Under the pieces are notes generated by a model. The model saw nothing but the letters and a program-made list of their open reading frames with translations. It did no database searches and had not been told where the DNA came from. Shown one piece after another: positions 52,602 through 60,050 of a DNA stretch of 64,000 bases; positions within the stretch are counted from its first letter, which is position 1, and every line of letters starts with the position of its first letter. The stretch is from Devosia neptuniae. Lineage in GTDB: Bacteria; Pseudomonadota; Alphaproteobacteria; Rhizobiales; Devosiaceae. Both the position numbers and the translations under genes were made by a program. The DNA lies in the NCBI RefSeq assembly GCF_025452235.1, contig NZ_CP104965.1, forward strand, positions 2,724,501 to 2,788,500. The letters run 5' to 3'.

Positions 52602-54034
52602 GAAGCGACCGCGCTGGCTGGGGCGAAGTGGACTTTGTCGTAGCGATCGAGCGCGTGGTAATGCGCCTGCGCGTCGGCCAGGAACAGGCCGCGGGAAATC
52701 CCTGCGACGATCTTGGGCACGCCGGATTTGAGCCCGGTTATGCCATTGCAGACCGGGCCGAGGCTGGGGACAGCGCCGTGGTTGAACACATGGATATTGC
52801 CCAGGATGGGCGCGGCACCCGGCACTTTTTCGGTGAATTCGAAGGCTGGGCCGAGGAAGGGATAGGCCAGAAGGGCTGGGTCTTCTTCGCCGGGTGGGGC
52901 GGTGAAGCGGTCCTTCCAGAGCGCGATTTCGTCCACCAGCCCGGCCAGTTCGGGCCGTCGGGCCAGATCGATGGAATAGCCGGTGCCCAGCAGCAAATGG
53001 TTGAAGCGGTAGCGCTCGCCACTATCGGCGGTGAGCGTGATGGCGTCGCCTTCCAGCTGTGCTGCGCCGGTTCGCGTGCCAAGCACCAGACGGCAATTGG
53101 GGAAGCCCATGGCGAGCTCGTACATGGCGATGGTTGGCGGGGTTTTGAACGAGAGCAGCCGCCGCGCGAAGCGGTAACGTTGCAGGTCGTCGAGGTCGGA
53201 AAAATGGTTGAGGAAGCCCGGGAAATTGGACCAGTCCAGCACTTCGGTCTGCGGCAGCGCCTGGCTCCGCGCTAGTACGGTAACGCTGCGCGCGCCGGCT
53301 TCCAGCGCCGTCACCGCCCAATCAAAGCCTGAGGCGGCGGCGCCAATCACACCGACATCCTTGCCCGCCAGCGTTGTTGCGTCGAAGGCCTCGCCGCTAT
53401 GGGTCCAGCGCTCGCGCGGCAAGGCGCCGATTATGGCATCGGGGATGTGCAGGCCGCCCGATCCTTCCATGCCGGTCGCCAGCACCACTTTGCGGGAGGT
53501 CAGTGTTTCGGCTGCGCCGTTGTGGTCGAGCCGCAGGGTGATCAGCCCATTGGGGCCTTCTTCGATGGCCAGCAGCCTTGTGTCATTGCGGATATCGAGC
53601 CCGATGACGCGGCGGAACCAGATGAGATAGGCCATCCAATCCTGCCGGGCGATCATCTCAAGGCTGGTCCAACTCTGGGGGCCATGCACGGCCTCGTGCC
53701 AGGCGCGATAGGTGAGCGAGGGCAGGCCCAGATCGGGGCCGGTCAGCGTTTTCGGCGAGCGCAGCGTGCGCATGCGCGCCGTGGTGATCCACGGGCCTTC
53801 CTGCCCTTGCGCGGCCGCATCGAGCACCAGCACATTGCCGACGCCCTGCTGCTTGAGCCCGAAGCCGATGGCGAGCCCTGACAGGCCCGCACCGATGATG
53901 ACGACGTCCCGTACCAGCTCGCCCGAGGGCAGGGTGCGCGGCGGCACCCATTGGCGCAGCGGCTTTTCCACCAGCGCCAGGTCGCTGAGCGCGCGGGCTT
54001 CCAGCGCCATCAAGGCAGGGGTGAGACCGGTCAT
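52598..54034 (-). CDS. FAD/NAD(P)-binding monooxygenase-like protein
   Basis: A 478-residue flavoprotein with two dinucleotide folds: VVIIGAGLSGLAIGFGLKQQG (FAD, GxGxxG at 48-53) and VGVIGAAASGFDWAVTALEAG (second fold, near residue 230). VVLATGMEGSGGLHIPD and LLLGTGYSIDLARRPEL resemble flavin-containing or Baeyer-Villiger monooxygenases, but no clear FxGxxxHxxxW/Y fingerprint is seen. It is first gene of the left operon, divergent from the importer across 440 bases, so it may carry out the first oxidation of the substrate. Confidence 0.87.
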   Translation of the reverse strand: MTGLTPALMALEARALSDLALVEKPLRQWVPPRTLPSGELVRDVVIIGAGLSGLAIGFGLKQQGVGNVLVLDAAAQGQEGPWITTARMRTLRSPKTLTGPDLGLPSLTYRAWHEAVHGPQSWTSLEMIARQDWMAYLIWFRRVIGLDIRNDTRLLAIEEGPNGLITLRLDHNGAAETLTSRKVVLATGMEGSGGLHIPDAIIGALPRERWTHSGEAFDATTLAGKDVGVIGAAASGFDWAVTALEAGARSVTVLARSQALPQTEVLDWSNFPGFLNHFSDLDDLQRYRFARRLLSFKTPPTIAMYELAMGFPNCRLVLGTRTGAAQLEGDAITLTADSGERYRFNHLLLGTGYSIDLARRPELAGLVDEIALWKDRFTAPPGEEDPALLAYPFLGPAFEFTEKVPGAAPILGNIHVFNHGAVPSLGPVCNGITGLKSGVPKIVAGISRGLFLADAQAHYHALDRYDKVHFAPASAVAS

Positions 54035-54474
54035 GGCTAAGGGCCTCCTGGACTTGGGTGAGTGGTGCGAGCTTATACCGGAGGGCGCAGCTGTAAAGTG
54101 TTTGAATGTGTAATTTTTGAAACCCGGCGCGTGATTTTGATAGGGAATGTTGGATTCCAGGTCCAGTTTTCACGGCAAAATGTGGGGGCTTAGCGCGCTT
54201 TTGCTGGCCTTCATGCTGGTCAAAATTCATCCGACCAATCGGTGAGCACTAAACAAAACTTCCCGTGTAACCGGATAAAATGGCGTTATCTCCAGCGGCC
54301 AATGCGCGTATCAAAGTCTTGGGTCGTCTATTTTTTAGTCACTCTGACAATACCTTGGGCATGCATGTTGCAATAAGTTATATTTTTGGAAGTTATGTGA
54401 AATTCTGTTTGACAGGTTAAAGGGTTTGGATAGGCTCGCCTCCCGTAATCAACCTCCTTGAAGGCAGGGTTCCG
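54035..54474. other. Divergent control region of the nitrogen-compound locus
   Basis: There are 440 bases without a gene between the monooxygenase and importer genes, richer in A/T than the flanks. Besides the sigma-54-like element at 54357-54373, a sigma-70-like TTGACA lies at 54409-54414 with a poor -10 (TAGGCT, 54431-54436). On the minus strand TATAAG (54071-54076 region) could be a -10 for the left operon. I found no match to the TetR palindrome at 61901 and no convincing NtrC site. Confidence 0.6.
54357..54373 (+). promoter_or_regulatory. Candidate sigma-54 (-24/-12) promoter
   Basis: GGGCATGCATGTTGCAA has GG at 54358-54359 and GC at 54370-54371 with exactly ten bases between, and matches TGGCACG-N4-TTGCA except for two positions. 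Transcription would begin near 54383, about 90 bases before the importer gene. Sigma-54 control with NtrC is usual for nitrogen scavenging genes. Confidence 0.5.
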
Positions 54475-55770
54475 ATGACCAAGGTTTTTCCCACTTCGCT
54501 TCTATGCCGTGCCAGCATTCTCGGTGTTGGGTTTGCGGCGCTCATGGCTTCGACCACGCTGGCGCAGGACAAGCCGCTGGCCGGGGTGACGCTGACGCTC
54601 GCCTCTCAGAATGACCAGTTCGGCGCCGTGCTCGCCAAGCTGGCGCCAAAGTTCAAGGAAGACACCGGCGCCGATCTGCGGGTCGAAATCCTCAGCTATG
54701 GCGAGCTGCTGACCAAGACGACCGCCGATTTTATCGGCGACACCAAGGGCTATGATCTGGTCACCATGGATATCGTGTGGGCCGGGCAATATGCCGAAAA
54801 CGGCTATTCGGTCGATCTGACCGATTGGGTTAAGCGCGACGCCGCCGAGATGGACCTGGACGATATCTACCCGGTGCTGCTCGAAGCTTTGGGCCAATAT
54901 GAAGGGCGCTACGTCGCCTTCCCCTTTGCGGGCTATGCCAATGTGCTGGCTTATCGCAAGGACCTGTTCGAGGCCGCGGGTCTCAAGGTGCCCACCACGA
55001 CCGAAGATTTTGTGGCCGACGCCAAGGCGCTGACCGATCCGGCCAAGAACCAGTATGGTTTTGTCGCCAATGGGCAGATGGGCCCCGCCGTCGCGCAGGA
55101 TTGGATGCAGTATAATAGCCAGCTCGGGGGCTCCATCATGGGCGCCGATGGCAAGCCGGCGCTGAATTCGGCCGAGAACGTGCATAGCCTTGATGTCTAT
55201 AAGGAGCTGTTTGCCGATACCGCTCCTCCGGGCGCCATCGAATATGATTGGGGCGGACGCGAGGAGAGCTTCCGCCAGGGCCTAGTCGCCATGATGCAGA
55301 CCTGGTCGGTCGGCGCGCCTGGCTATAGCGACCCCGCCGTCTCCAATGTGGTGGGCAAGGTGGGCATTGCCACGGCGCCCGTCGCGGAAGGGCTTGAGCC
55401 CCGCTATGGCGTGGGCGGCTGGGGCATGGCGATCAATGCCGATATCACGCAATCCCAGCAGGAAGCGGCCTGGACCTTCATCAAATGGCTGACCAGCAGG
55501 ACCATCCATAAGGAATTCAATATGGAAGGCGCCGGCTCGTTCATGCGCAAAAGCGAAATGACCGACCCGGACCTGCTGGCCAAGTTCGATTTCCTGCCCG
55601 TCATCGCCAAGACCTACGAAAACGGCAATGGCGAATACCGGCCGCGTATCCCGCAGTATCCCGAATTGCAGGACCTGCTGGGGACTGCGGTGAACTCCGT
55701 GCTGGCTGGGGCGGCAGAGCCGCAGGCGGCGCTGGACGAAGCTCAGGCCAAGGCTGAAGAGCTGTTTTAG
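54475..55770 (+). CDS. ABC substrate-binding protein, sugar (CUT1) type
   Basis: A 431-residue periplasmic family 1 binding protein. The signal peptide ends TTLAQ, near residue 31. VTLTLASQNDQFGAVLAKLAPKFKEDTGADLRVEILSYGEL and GYDLVTMDIVWAGQYAENGYSVDLTDWV are typical of the maltose/glycerol-phosphate-type proteins, and the C-terminus has VGGWGMAINADITQSQQEAAWTFIKWLTS. It heads the right operon. The partner genes suggest a nitrogenous or glycosylated ligand even though the family mostly binds sugars. Confidence 0.92.
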   Translation: MTKVFPTSLLCRASILGVGFAALMASTTLAQDKPLAGVTLTLASQNDQFGAVLAKLAPKFKEDTGADLRVEILSYGELLTKTTADFIGDTKGYDLVTMDIVWAGQYAENGYSVDLTDWVKRDAAEMDLDDIYPVLLEALGQYEGRYVAFPFAGYANVLAYRKDLFEAAGLKVPTTTEDFVADAKALTDPAKNQYGFVANGQMGPAVAQDWMQYNSQLGGSIMGADGKPALNSAENVHSLDVYKELFADTAPPGAIEYDWGGREESFRQGLVAMMQTWSVGAPGYSDPAVSNVVGKVGIATAPVAEGLEPRYGVGGWGMAINADITQSQQEAAWTFIKWLTSRTIHKEFNMEGAGSFMRKSEMTDPDLLAKFDFLPVIAKTYENGNGEYRPRIPQYPELQDLLGTAVNSVLAGAAEPQAALDEAQAKAEELF

Positions 55771-55859
55771 TCCCGATCCTCGGCTCCCCGCACTCGCTGC
55801 GGGGAGCTCTCGCGACGGCCCGTGGCCGCCCAGTTATGCCCAGCAAGGCGGAATTTCTT

Positions 55860-56834
55860 ATGAGCCAGTCCGGTGTGATCGACCAAGAGGATGGTGCTTT
55901 GCCGCAGAGCAAACCTGCCCGCCGCCGATTGCCGTTTTCTGGCTCCTATACCGACAATCGCCGCCTGTTCCTGTTCTGCCTCGGCGCGCCCGCTGTGCTC
56001 TATGTGCTGGTGGTCGGGGTGTGGCCGCTGGCGCAGGGCGTCTGGTACAGCTTTTTCGACTACAATCTGCTCAAGCCCAACCGCACGAAGTTCGTGGGGC
56101 TCGATAATTATTTCGATATCTTTGCCGATCGCTCGGCGCGCCAGGCCATTCTCAACACGTTCCAGTTCACTATTTTCAGCGTCGCCATTCAGCTGGTGCT
56201 GGGGTTTGGGCTGGCGCTGCTGCTGTGGCGGGATAGCCGTTTCAACCGGATATGCCTGGCTTTCCTGTTGATCCCGGCCACCATCACGCCGCTGGTGGTG
56301 GGCCTGATCTACAAGGCCCTGCTTGGCGCCGATTATGGGCTGATCGGCTATTTCCTGGCCAATGCGGGCATTGGTCCGCGCACCGGGTTGATGACCGATG
56401 GCAGCACGGCGCTGTGGACGCTGATCCTGATCGATTGCTGGGAATGGACGCCGCTGATGGCGCTGATCCTGCTGGCGGGCCTCAAATCGCTGCCATCCGA
56501 TGTGCTTGAAGCCGGGCAAGCTGATGGCGCGACGAGCTTGCAGCGCTTCACCATGCTGATCGTGCCGCTGATGCTGCCCTCGATCTTTCTCGCACTGGTG
56601 CTGCGCACCATGGATGCCTTCCGGGTGTTTGACACGGTCTATGTGACGACCGGGGGCGGACCCAATGATGCGACCAACACGCTGATGCTGCTGGCGGTCA
56701 AGCAGGGGTTGCAATTCTTCAATGTCGGCTACGCCTCGGCCATCGGCAATGTGACCATCCTGTTCATTGCCATCATGGCGGGCGTGCTGATTTTCTGCGT
56801 GCGGCGCGCCGATGTGCGCATCAATGGGCGGTGA
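55860..56834 (+). CDS. ABC permease, MalF/UgpA type
   Basis: A 324-residue permease with six or seven helices and the CUT1 EAA loop (LKSLPSDVLEAGQADGATSLQRFTMLIVPLMLPSI). FDTVYVTTGGGPNDATNTLMLLAVKQGLQFFNVGYASAIGN is a strong MalF-type segment. ATG 55860 has AAGGCGGA seven bases upstream and is preferred to the in-frame ATG 55836. It forms the membrane channel with the following permease, four bases away. Confidence 0.92.
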   Translation: MSQSGVIDQEDGALPQSKPARRRLPFSGSYTDNRRLFLFCLGAPAVLYVLVVGVWPLAQGVWYSFFDYNLLKPNRTKFVGLDNYFDIFADRSARQAILNTFQFTIFSVAIQLVLGFGLALLLWRDSRFNRICLAFLLIPATITPLVVGLIYKALLGADYGLIGYFLANAGIGPRTGLMTDGSTALWTLILIDCWEWTPLMALILLAGLKSLPSDVLEAGQADGATSLQRFTMLIVPLMLPSIFLALVLRTMDAFRVFDTVYVTTGGGPNDATNTLMLLAVKQGLQFFNVGYASAIGNVTILFIAIMAGVLIFCVRRADVRINGR

Positions 56835-56838
56835 AGCG

Positions 56839-57660
56839 ATGAGCAAGATTTCCCAGCGCCATATCATTGCCGAGCGCAGCGCCCTCATCGTCATCACCGT
56901 GCTGTTCCTGCTGCCGGTCGCCTGGCTGATCGCCACGGCCTATAAGCCCTCCAACCAGATTTTCAGCGTGCCGCCACGGCTCGATTTCACTCCGACGCTG
57001 GATCAATTCCGCTCGGTCATGTCCTATTTCGATGTGGCTTCGCTCACCCGCTCCTCGCTGATCATCAGCCTCGGCGCGGCTTTTCTCTCGCTGCTGCTGG
57101 GCGTGCCGGCCGGCTATGCGCTGGCGCGTTCGCGCTCACGGCTGGCCAATGGCGTGGCCTATTTCTTCCTCGCCATCCGCATGGTGCCGGCCATTGCGGC
57201 GCTGATCCCGTTTTACCTGATGATGCGCGATGTGGGCCTGTTGGGCAGTTGGTGGGCCGTCATCATCATCAACACCATGCTCAACTGCGCCTTCGTCACC
57301 TGGATGATGTTCTCCTATTTCCGGGCGCTGCCCAAGGACATGGAAGAGGCGGCCATGACCGATGGCTGCACCCAGTTCGGCGCGTTTTTCAAGGTCGCCG
57401 TGCCGGCGGCGCGTTCGGGCATTATCGCCTGCATCCTGTTCTGCGTCATGTTCTCCTGGAACGACTTTTTATACCCCATGTTTCTCACCAAGCTCGATTC
57501 CAAGCCGCTGTCGGTGGCGCTGCTCACCGCCTATGGCACCAAGGACATCACCTGGGGCACGCTGGGCGCGCTGGCGCATTTTTCCACCGTGCCCATCGTG
57601 CTCATGGCGCTCTTTCTCAATCGATATTTCGTTCAGGGCGCGACCAATGGCGTTCAATGA
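56839..57660 (+). CDS. ABC permease, MalG/UgpE type
   Basis: A 273-residue second CUT1 permease. An N-terminal helix is followed by TAYKPSNQIFSVPPRLDF, the core includes VPAGYALARSRSRLANGVAYFFLAIRMVPAIAALIPFYLMM, and the EAA loop is FRALPKDMEEAAMTDGCTQFGAFFKVAVPAARSGI. FSWNDFLYPMFLT is the usual late helix. ATG 56839 is four bases after the preceding stop; GTGAAG upstream is a weak binding site. Confidence 0.92.
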   Translation: MSKISQRHIIAERSALIVITVLFLLPVAWLIATAYKPSNQIFSVPPRLDFTPTLDQFRSVMSYFDVASLTRSSLIISLGAAFLSLLLGVPAGYALARSRSRLANGVAYFFLAIRMVPAIAALIPFYLMMRDVGLLGSWWAVIIINTMLNCAFVTWMMFSYFRALPKDMEEAAMTDGCTQFGAFFKVAVPAARSGIIACILFCVMFSWNDFLYPMFLTKLDSKPLSVALLTAYGTKDITWGTLGALAHFSTVPIVLMALFLNRYFVQGATNGVQ

Positions 57661-57684
57661 GCCGACACTGCGGGGACTGCCGAC

Positions 57685-58821
57685 ATGGCCCAGATAATCT
57701 TCGAGCGCGTTTCCAAGACCTATGAAGGCGGCCATTCGGCCGTAAACGAGCTGGATCTGGAAATCGCCGATGGCGAATTCATGGTGCTGGTCGGTCCCTC
57801 GGGCTGCGGCAAATCCACCGCTCTGCGCATGATTGCGGGGCTTGAGGACATTACCGGGGGCCGGTTGATCATCAATGGTGAAGTGGCCAATGAGCTAGCG
57901 CCGCGCGACCGCAACATCGCCATGGTGTTCCAGTCCTACGCGCTTTATCCGCACCTGACGGTCGCGGAAAACATCGCCTTCGGTCTCAAGGTGCGGCGTG
58001 TCCCGAGGGAAGCGATCGAGGCAAAGGTGCGCGAGACAGCGGCGCTGCTCGAACTCACCGATTTCCTCAATCGGAAGCCGGCCAAGCTATCGGGCGGCCA
58101 GCGTCAGCGCGTCGCCATGGGCCGCGCTTTGGTGCGTTCGCCCAATGCCTTTTTGATGGATGAGCCGCTGTCCAATCTCGATGCCCGCCTGCGTGGGCAG
58201 ATGCGGGCCGAGATCGCCAAGCTGCAACGGATGACGGCGGTGACCACGGTCTATGTCACCCATGACCAGGTGGAGGCCATGACCATGGGCCACCGCGTTG
58301 CCGTGATGAACAAGGGCCGTTTGCAGCAGCTCGACACGCCGCGCCGGCTCTATGACAAGCCGGTTAATCTGTTTGTCGCCAGCTTCATCGGCTCGCCGCC
58401 CATCAACTTTCTCAAAGGCACTTTGCGCAGTCTCGACGGCGGCCTGGCGGCGCAGACCGGCGCCTTCACTTTGCCGATCGTGGGCAGGGAAGGGATGAGC
58501 GTCGGGCAGGCTGTGGTCATCGGCATTCGCCCCGAGGCATTGCGGCTGGTGCCGCAGATGGCGCCTACCGGTGGGCTCATGGCGCGCGCTGCCTTTGTCG
58601 AGGATTTGGGCGCGACGCTGCTGGCCCATCTCGATATTGCCGATGCCGAAGTGGTGTCGCCCGGCGTGATCGAGCAGGAAGAGGACCTGCATGCCATCCG
58701 CCCCCGGTTGCGGGTCGTGCTGGATGGCGGGCTCAACATTATCAGCGGGGAAGCGCTGTCCTTTGCGGTTGATCCAGCTGCCATCCATGTGTTCGACGCC
58801 GCGTCCGGCATGGCGCTTTGA
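57685..58821 (+). CDS. ABC importer ATPase, MalK/UgpC type
   Basis: A 378-residue ATPase. Walker A is GPSGCGKST at residues 37-45, signature LSGGQRQRVAMGRALVRSP, Walker [17 protein letters not shown], switch VTHDQVEAMTMGHRVAVM. The C-terminal third is the regulatory/TOBE domain with FIGSPPINFLKG. It completes the CUT1 importer. The hydrolase gene begins one base after its stop, tying uptake to degradation. Confidence 0.94.
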   Translation: MAQIIFERVSKTYEGGHSAVNELDLEIADGEFMVLVGPSGCGKSTALRMIAGLEDITGGRLIINGEVANELAPRDRNIAMVFQSYALYPHLTVAENIAFGLKVRRVPREAIEAKVRETAALLELTDFLNRKPAKLSGGQRQRVAMGRALVRSPNAFLMDEPLSNLDARLRGQMRAEIAKLQRMTAVTTVYVTHDQVEAMTMGHRVAVMNKGRLQQLDTPRRLYDKPVNLFVASFIGSPPINFLKGTLRSLDGGLAAQTGAFTLPIVGREGMSVGQAVVIGIRPEALRLVPQMAPTGGLMARAAFVEDLGATLLAHLDIADAEVVSPGVIEQEEDLHAIRPRLRVVLDGGLNIISGEALSFAVDPAAIHVFDAASGMAL

Positions 58822-58822
58822 C

Positions 58823-59494
58823 ATGAGCGATTTCTGGCCCGAGATCGCGCCAGCGCGCCGCAGCGCCATGGCGTTGCTGATCATCGATATGCAGGTCGAT
58901 TTCTGCGCCCCCGGCGGCTGGGTCGACCAGCTGGGCGAAGATGTCAGCAATACGCGCGCCATGATTGCCCCGATCCAGCGCGTGCTTGCCGCCGCGCGTG
59001 CGGCTGGGATCACGGTCATCCATACGCGCGAAGGGCACAAGCCGGACTTGTCCGATCTGCCTGCCAACAAGCAATGGCGTACGCGTGTCCATGGCCTGGG
59101 CATTGGCGATATGGGTGCCGCTGGCCGTATTCTGGTGCGTGGGGAACCGGGCTGGCAGATCGTGCCGGAGCTGGCGCCGATCGAGGGCGAGTTGATCATC
59201 GACAAGCCCGGCAAGTCCTCGTTTTACGCCACGGACCTGGAAGAGCAGTTGCAGGCACGCGGCATAGACCGGCTGGTCATTGTCGGCGTCACCTCCGACT
59301 GTTGCGTGCAATCGACCTTCCGTGATGGCTTTGAGCGGGGTTTGGAATGCGTGGTGCTCGAAGACTGCACCGCGGCTGTCGAGACCGCCAACCACGCCGC
59401 CGCCATGGATATTCTCAAAGCCTATGGCGGTCGCTGGGGCGGCGTCTCCAATACGGCCGGCTTCACCGCCATGCTCGAGCACGCTGATGCCTGA
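58823..59494 (+). CDS. biuH: Biuret hydrolase-like cysteine hydrolase (isochorismatase superfamily)
   Basis: A 223-residue cysteine hydrolase. The triad is visible as Asp22 (LLIIDMQVDFC), Lys128 (IIDKPGKSSF) and Cys161 (VTSDCCVQST). The Asp-Lys-Cys spacing (106 and 33 residues) equals that I recall for Rhizobium biuret hydrolase (D36, K142, C175). HTREGHKPDLSDLPANKQWR and RGEPGWQIVPEL also match that enzyme. RutB-type ureidoacrylate hydrolases are close relatives, so another ureide is possible. Biuret hydrolysis yields allophanate, the substrate of the AtzF-like enzyme two genes on. The stop overlaps the next start by eight bases. Confidence 0.85.
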   Translation: MSDFWPEIAPARRSAMALLIIDMQVDFCAPGGWVDQLGEDVSNTRAMIAPIQRVLAAARAAGITVIHTREGHKPDLSDLPANKQWRTRVHGLGIGDMGAAGRILVRGEPGWQIVPELAPIEGELIIDKPGKSSFYATDLEEQLQARGIDRLVIVGVTSDCCVQSTFRDGFERGLECVVLEDCTAAVETANHAAAMDILKAYGGRWGGVSNTAGFTAMLEHADA

Positions 59495-60050
59495 CACGTT
59501 TCCAACTATTGCCGCTAATCCCTATGCCTGGCCCTTTGATGGCCAATGGAATGCCGCTGACACCGCACTCCTCCTCCTGGGCTTTCACGAGAGCACTGTC
59601 CGTAACGTTGGTGCCCAAAGTGAGCTTGCCGTCGCGATGGGGCTTGCCGATCTGGCCCACAGTCTCGGCATTGCCGTGGTGGTGTCGCAGCGGGCTGCGG
59701 AGGCGCTGGTTTCAGACCTTGCTCTGTATCGGTCGAAAGCTGTGCAGCATCGCGGCGACAATGCGTTTTTTGGTACCCAGCTCGAAGCCGATTTGCGCCA
59801 GCGTGGCACCCACAATCTGCTGATCGCGGGCCTGCCGACTGATGGCTTGGTCCACGCCACTCAGCGCACTGCCAATGACATGGGGTTTGAATGCCTGCTG
59901 GTATCCGACGCCAGCAAGGCCACTAGCCCCGCTCGCCACACCGCGCAATTGCGCATGACTACTTTCGGCAACGGCCTGTTCGGCGCGGTAGCCGACAGCG
60001 CCGCCATCCACGCCGCGCTGGCTCCTCAGGGGAATTTACACCATGCTTGA
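59487..60050 (+). CDS. Catalytically dead paralogue of the biuret hydrolase-like protein
   Basis: A 187-residue protein of the same superfamily. It keeps the biuret-hydrolase-type N-terminus (ANPYAWPFDGQW), the core strands and the LLIAGLPTDGLVHATQRTANDMGFECLLVSDA region. The triad is gone: Asp becomes Gly32 (LLLLGFHE), Lys becomes His88 and Cys becomes Leu121. About 40 residues forming the substrate lid (HTREGH...) are missing. Yet the frame is intact and overlaps both neighbours by eight bases, which indicates selection as a protein. It may be a structural or regulatory partner of the active hydrolase or of AtzF. Confidence 0.85.
   Translation: MPDTFPTIAANPYAWPFDGQWNAADTALLLLGFHESTVRNVGAQSELAVAMGLADLAHSLGIAVVVSQRAAEALVSDLALYRSKAVQHRGDNAFFGTQLEADLRQRGTHNLLIAGLPTDGLVHATQRTANDMGFECLLVSDASKATSPARHTAQLRMTTFGNGLFGAVADSAAIHAALAPQGNLHHA

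Noticed and set aside
54409..54436. Sigma-70 promoter for the importer operon
   Set aside because: The -35 TTGACA is perfect but no acceptable -10 follows at 16-18 bases; the sigma-54-like element fits better, so I mention it only within the region entry.
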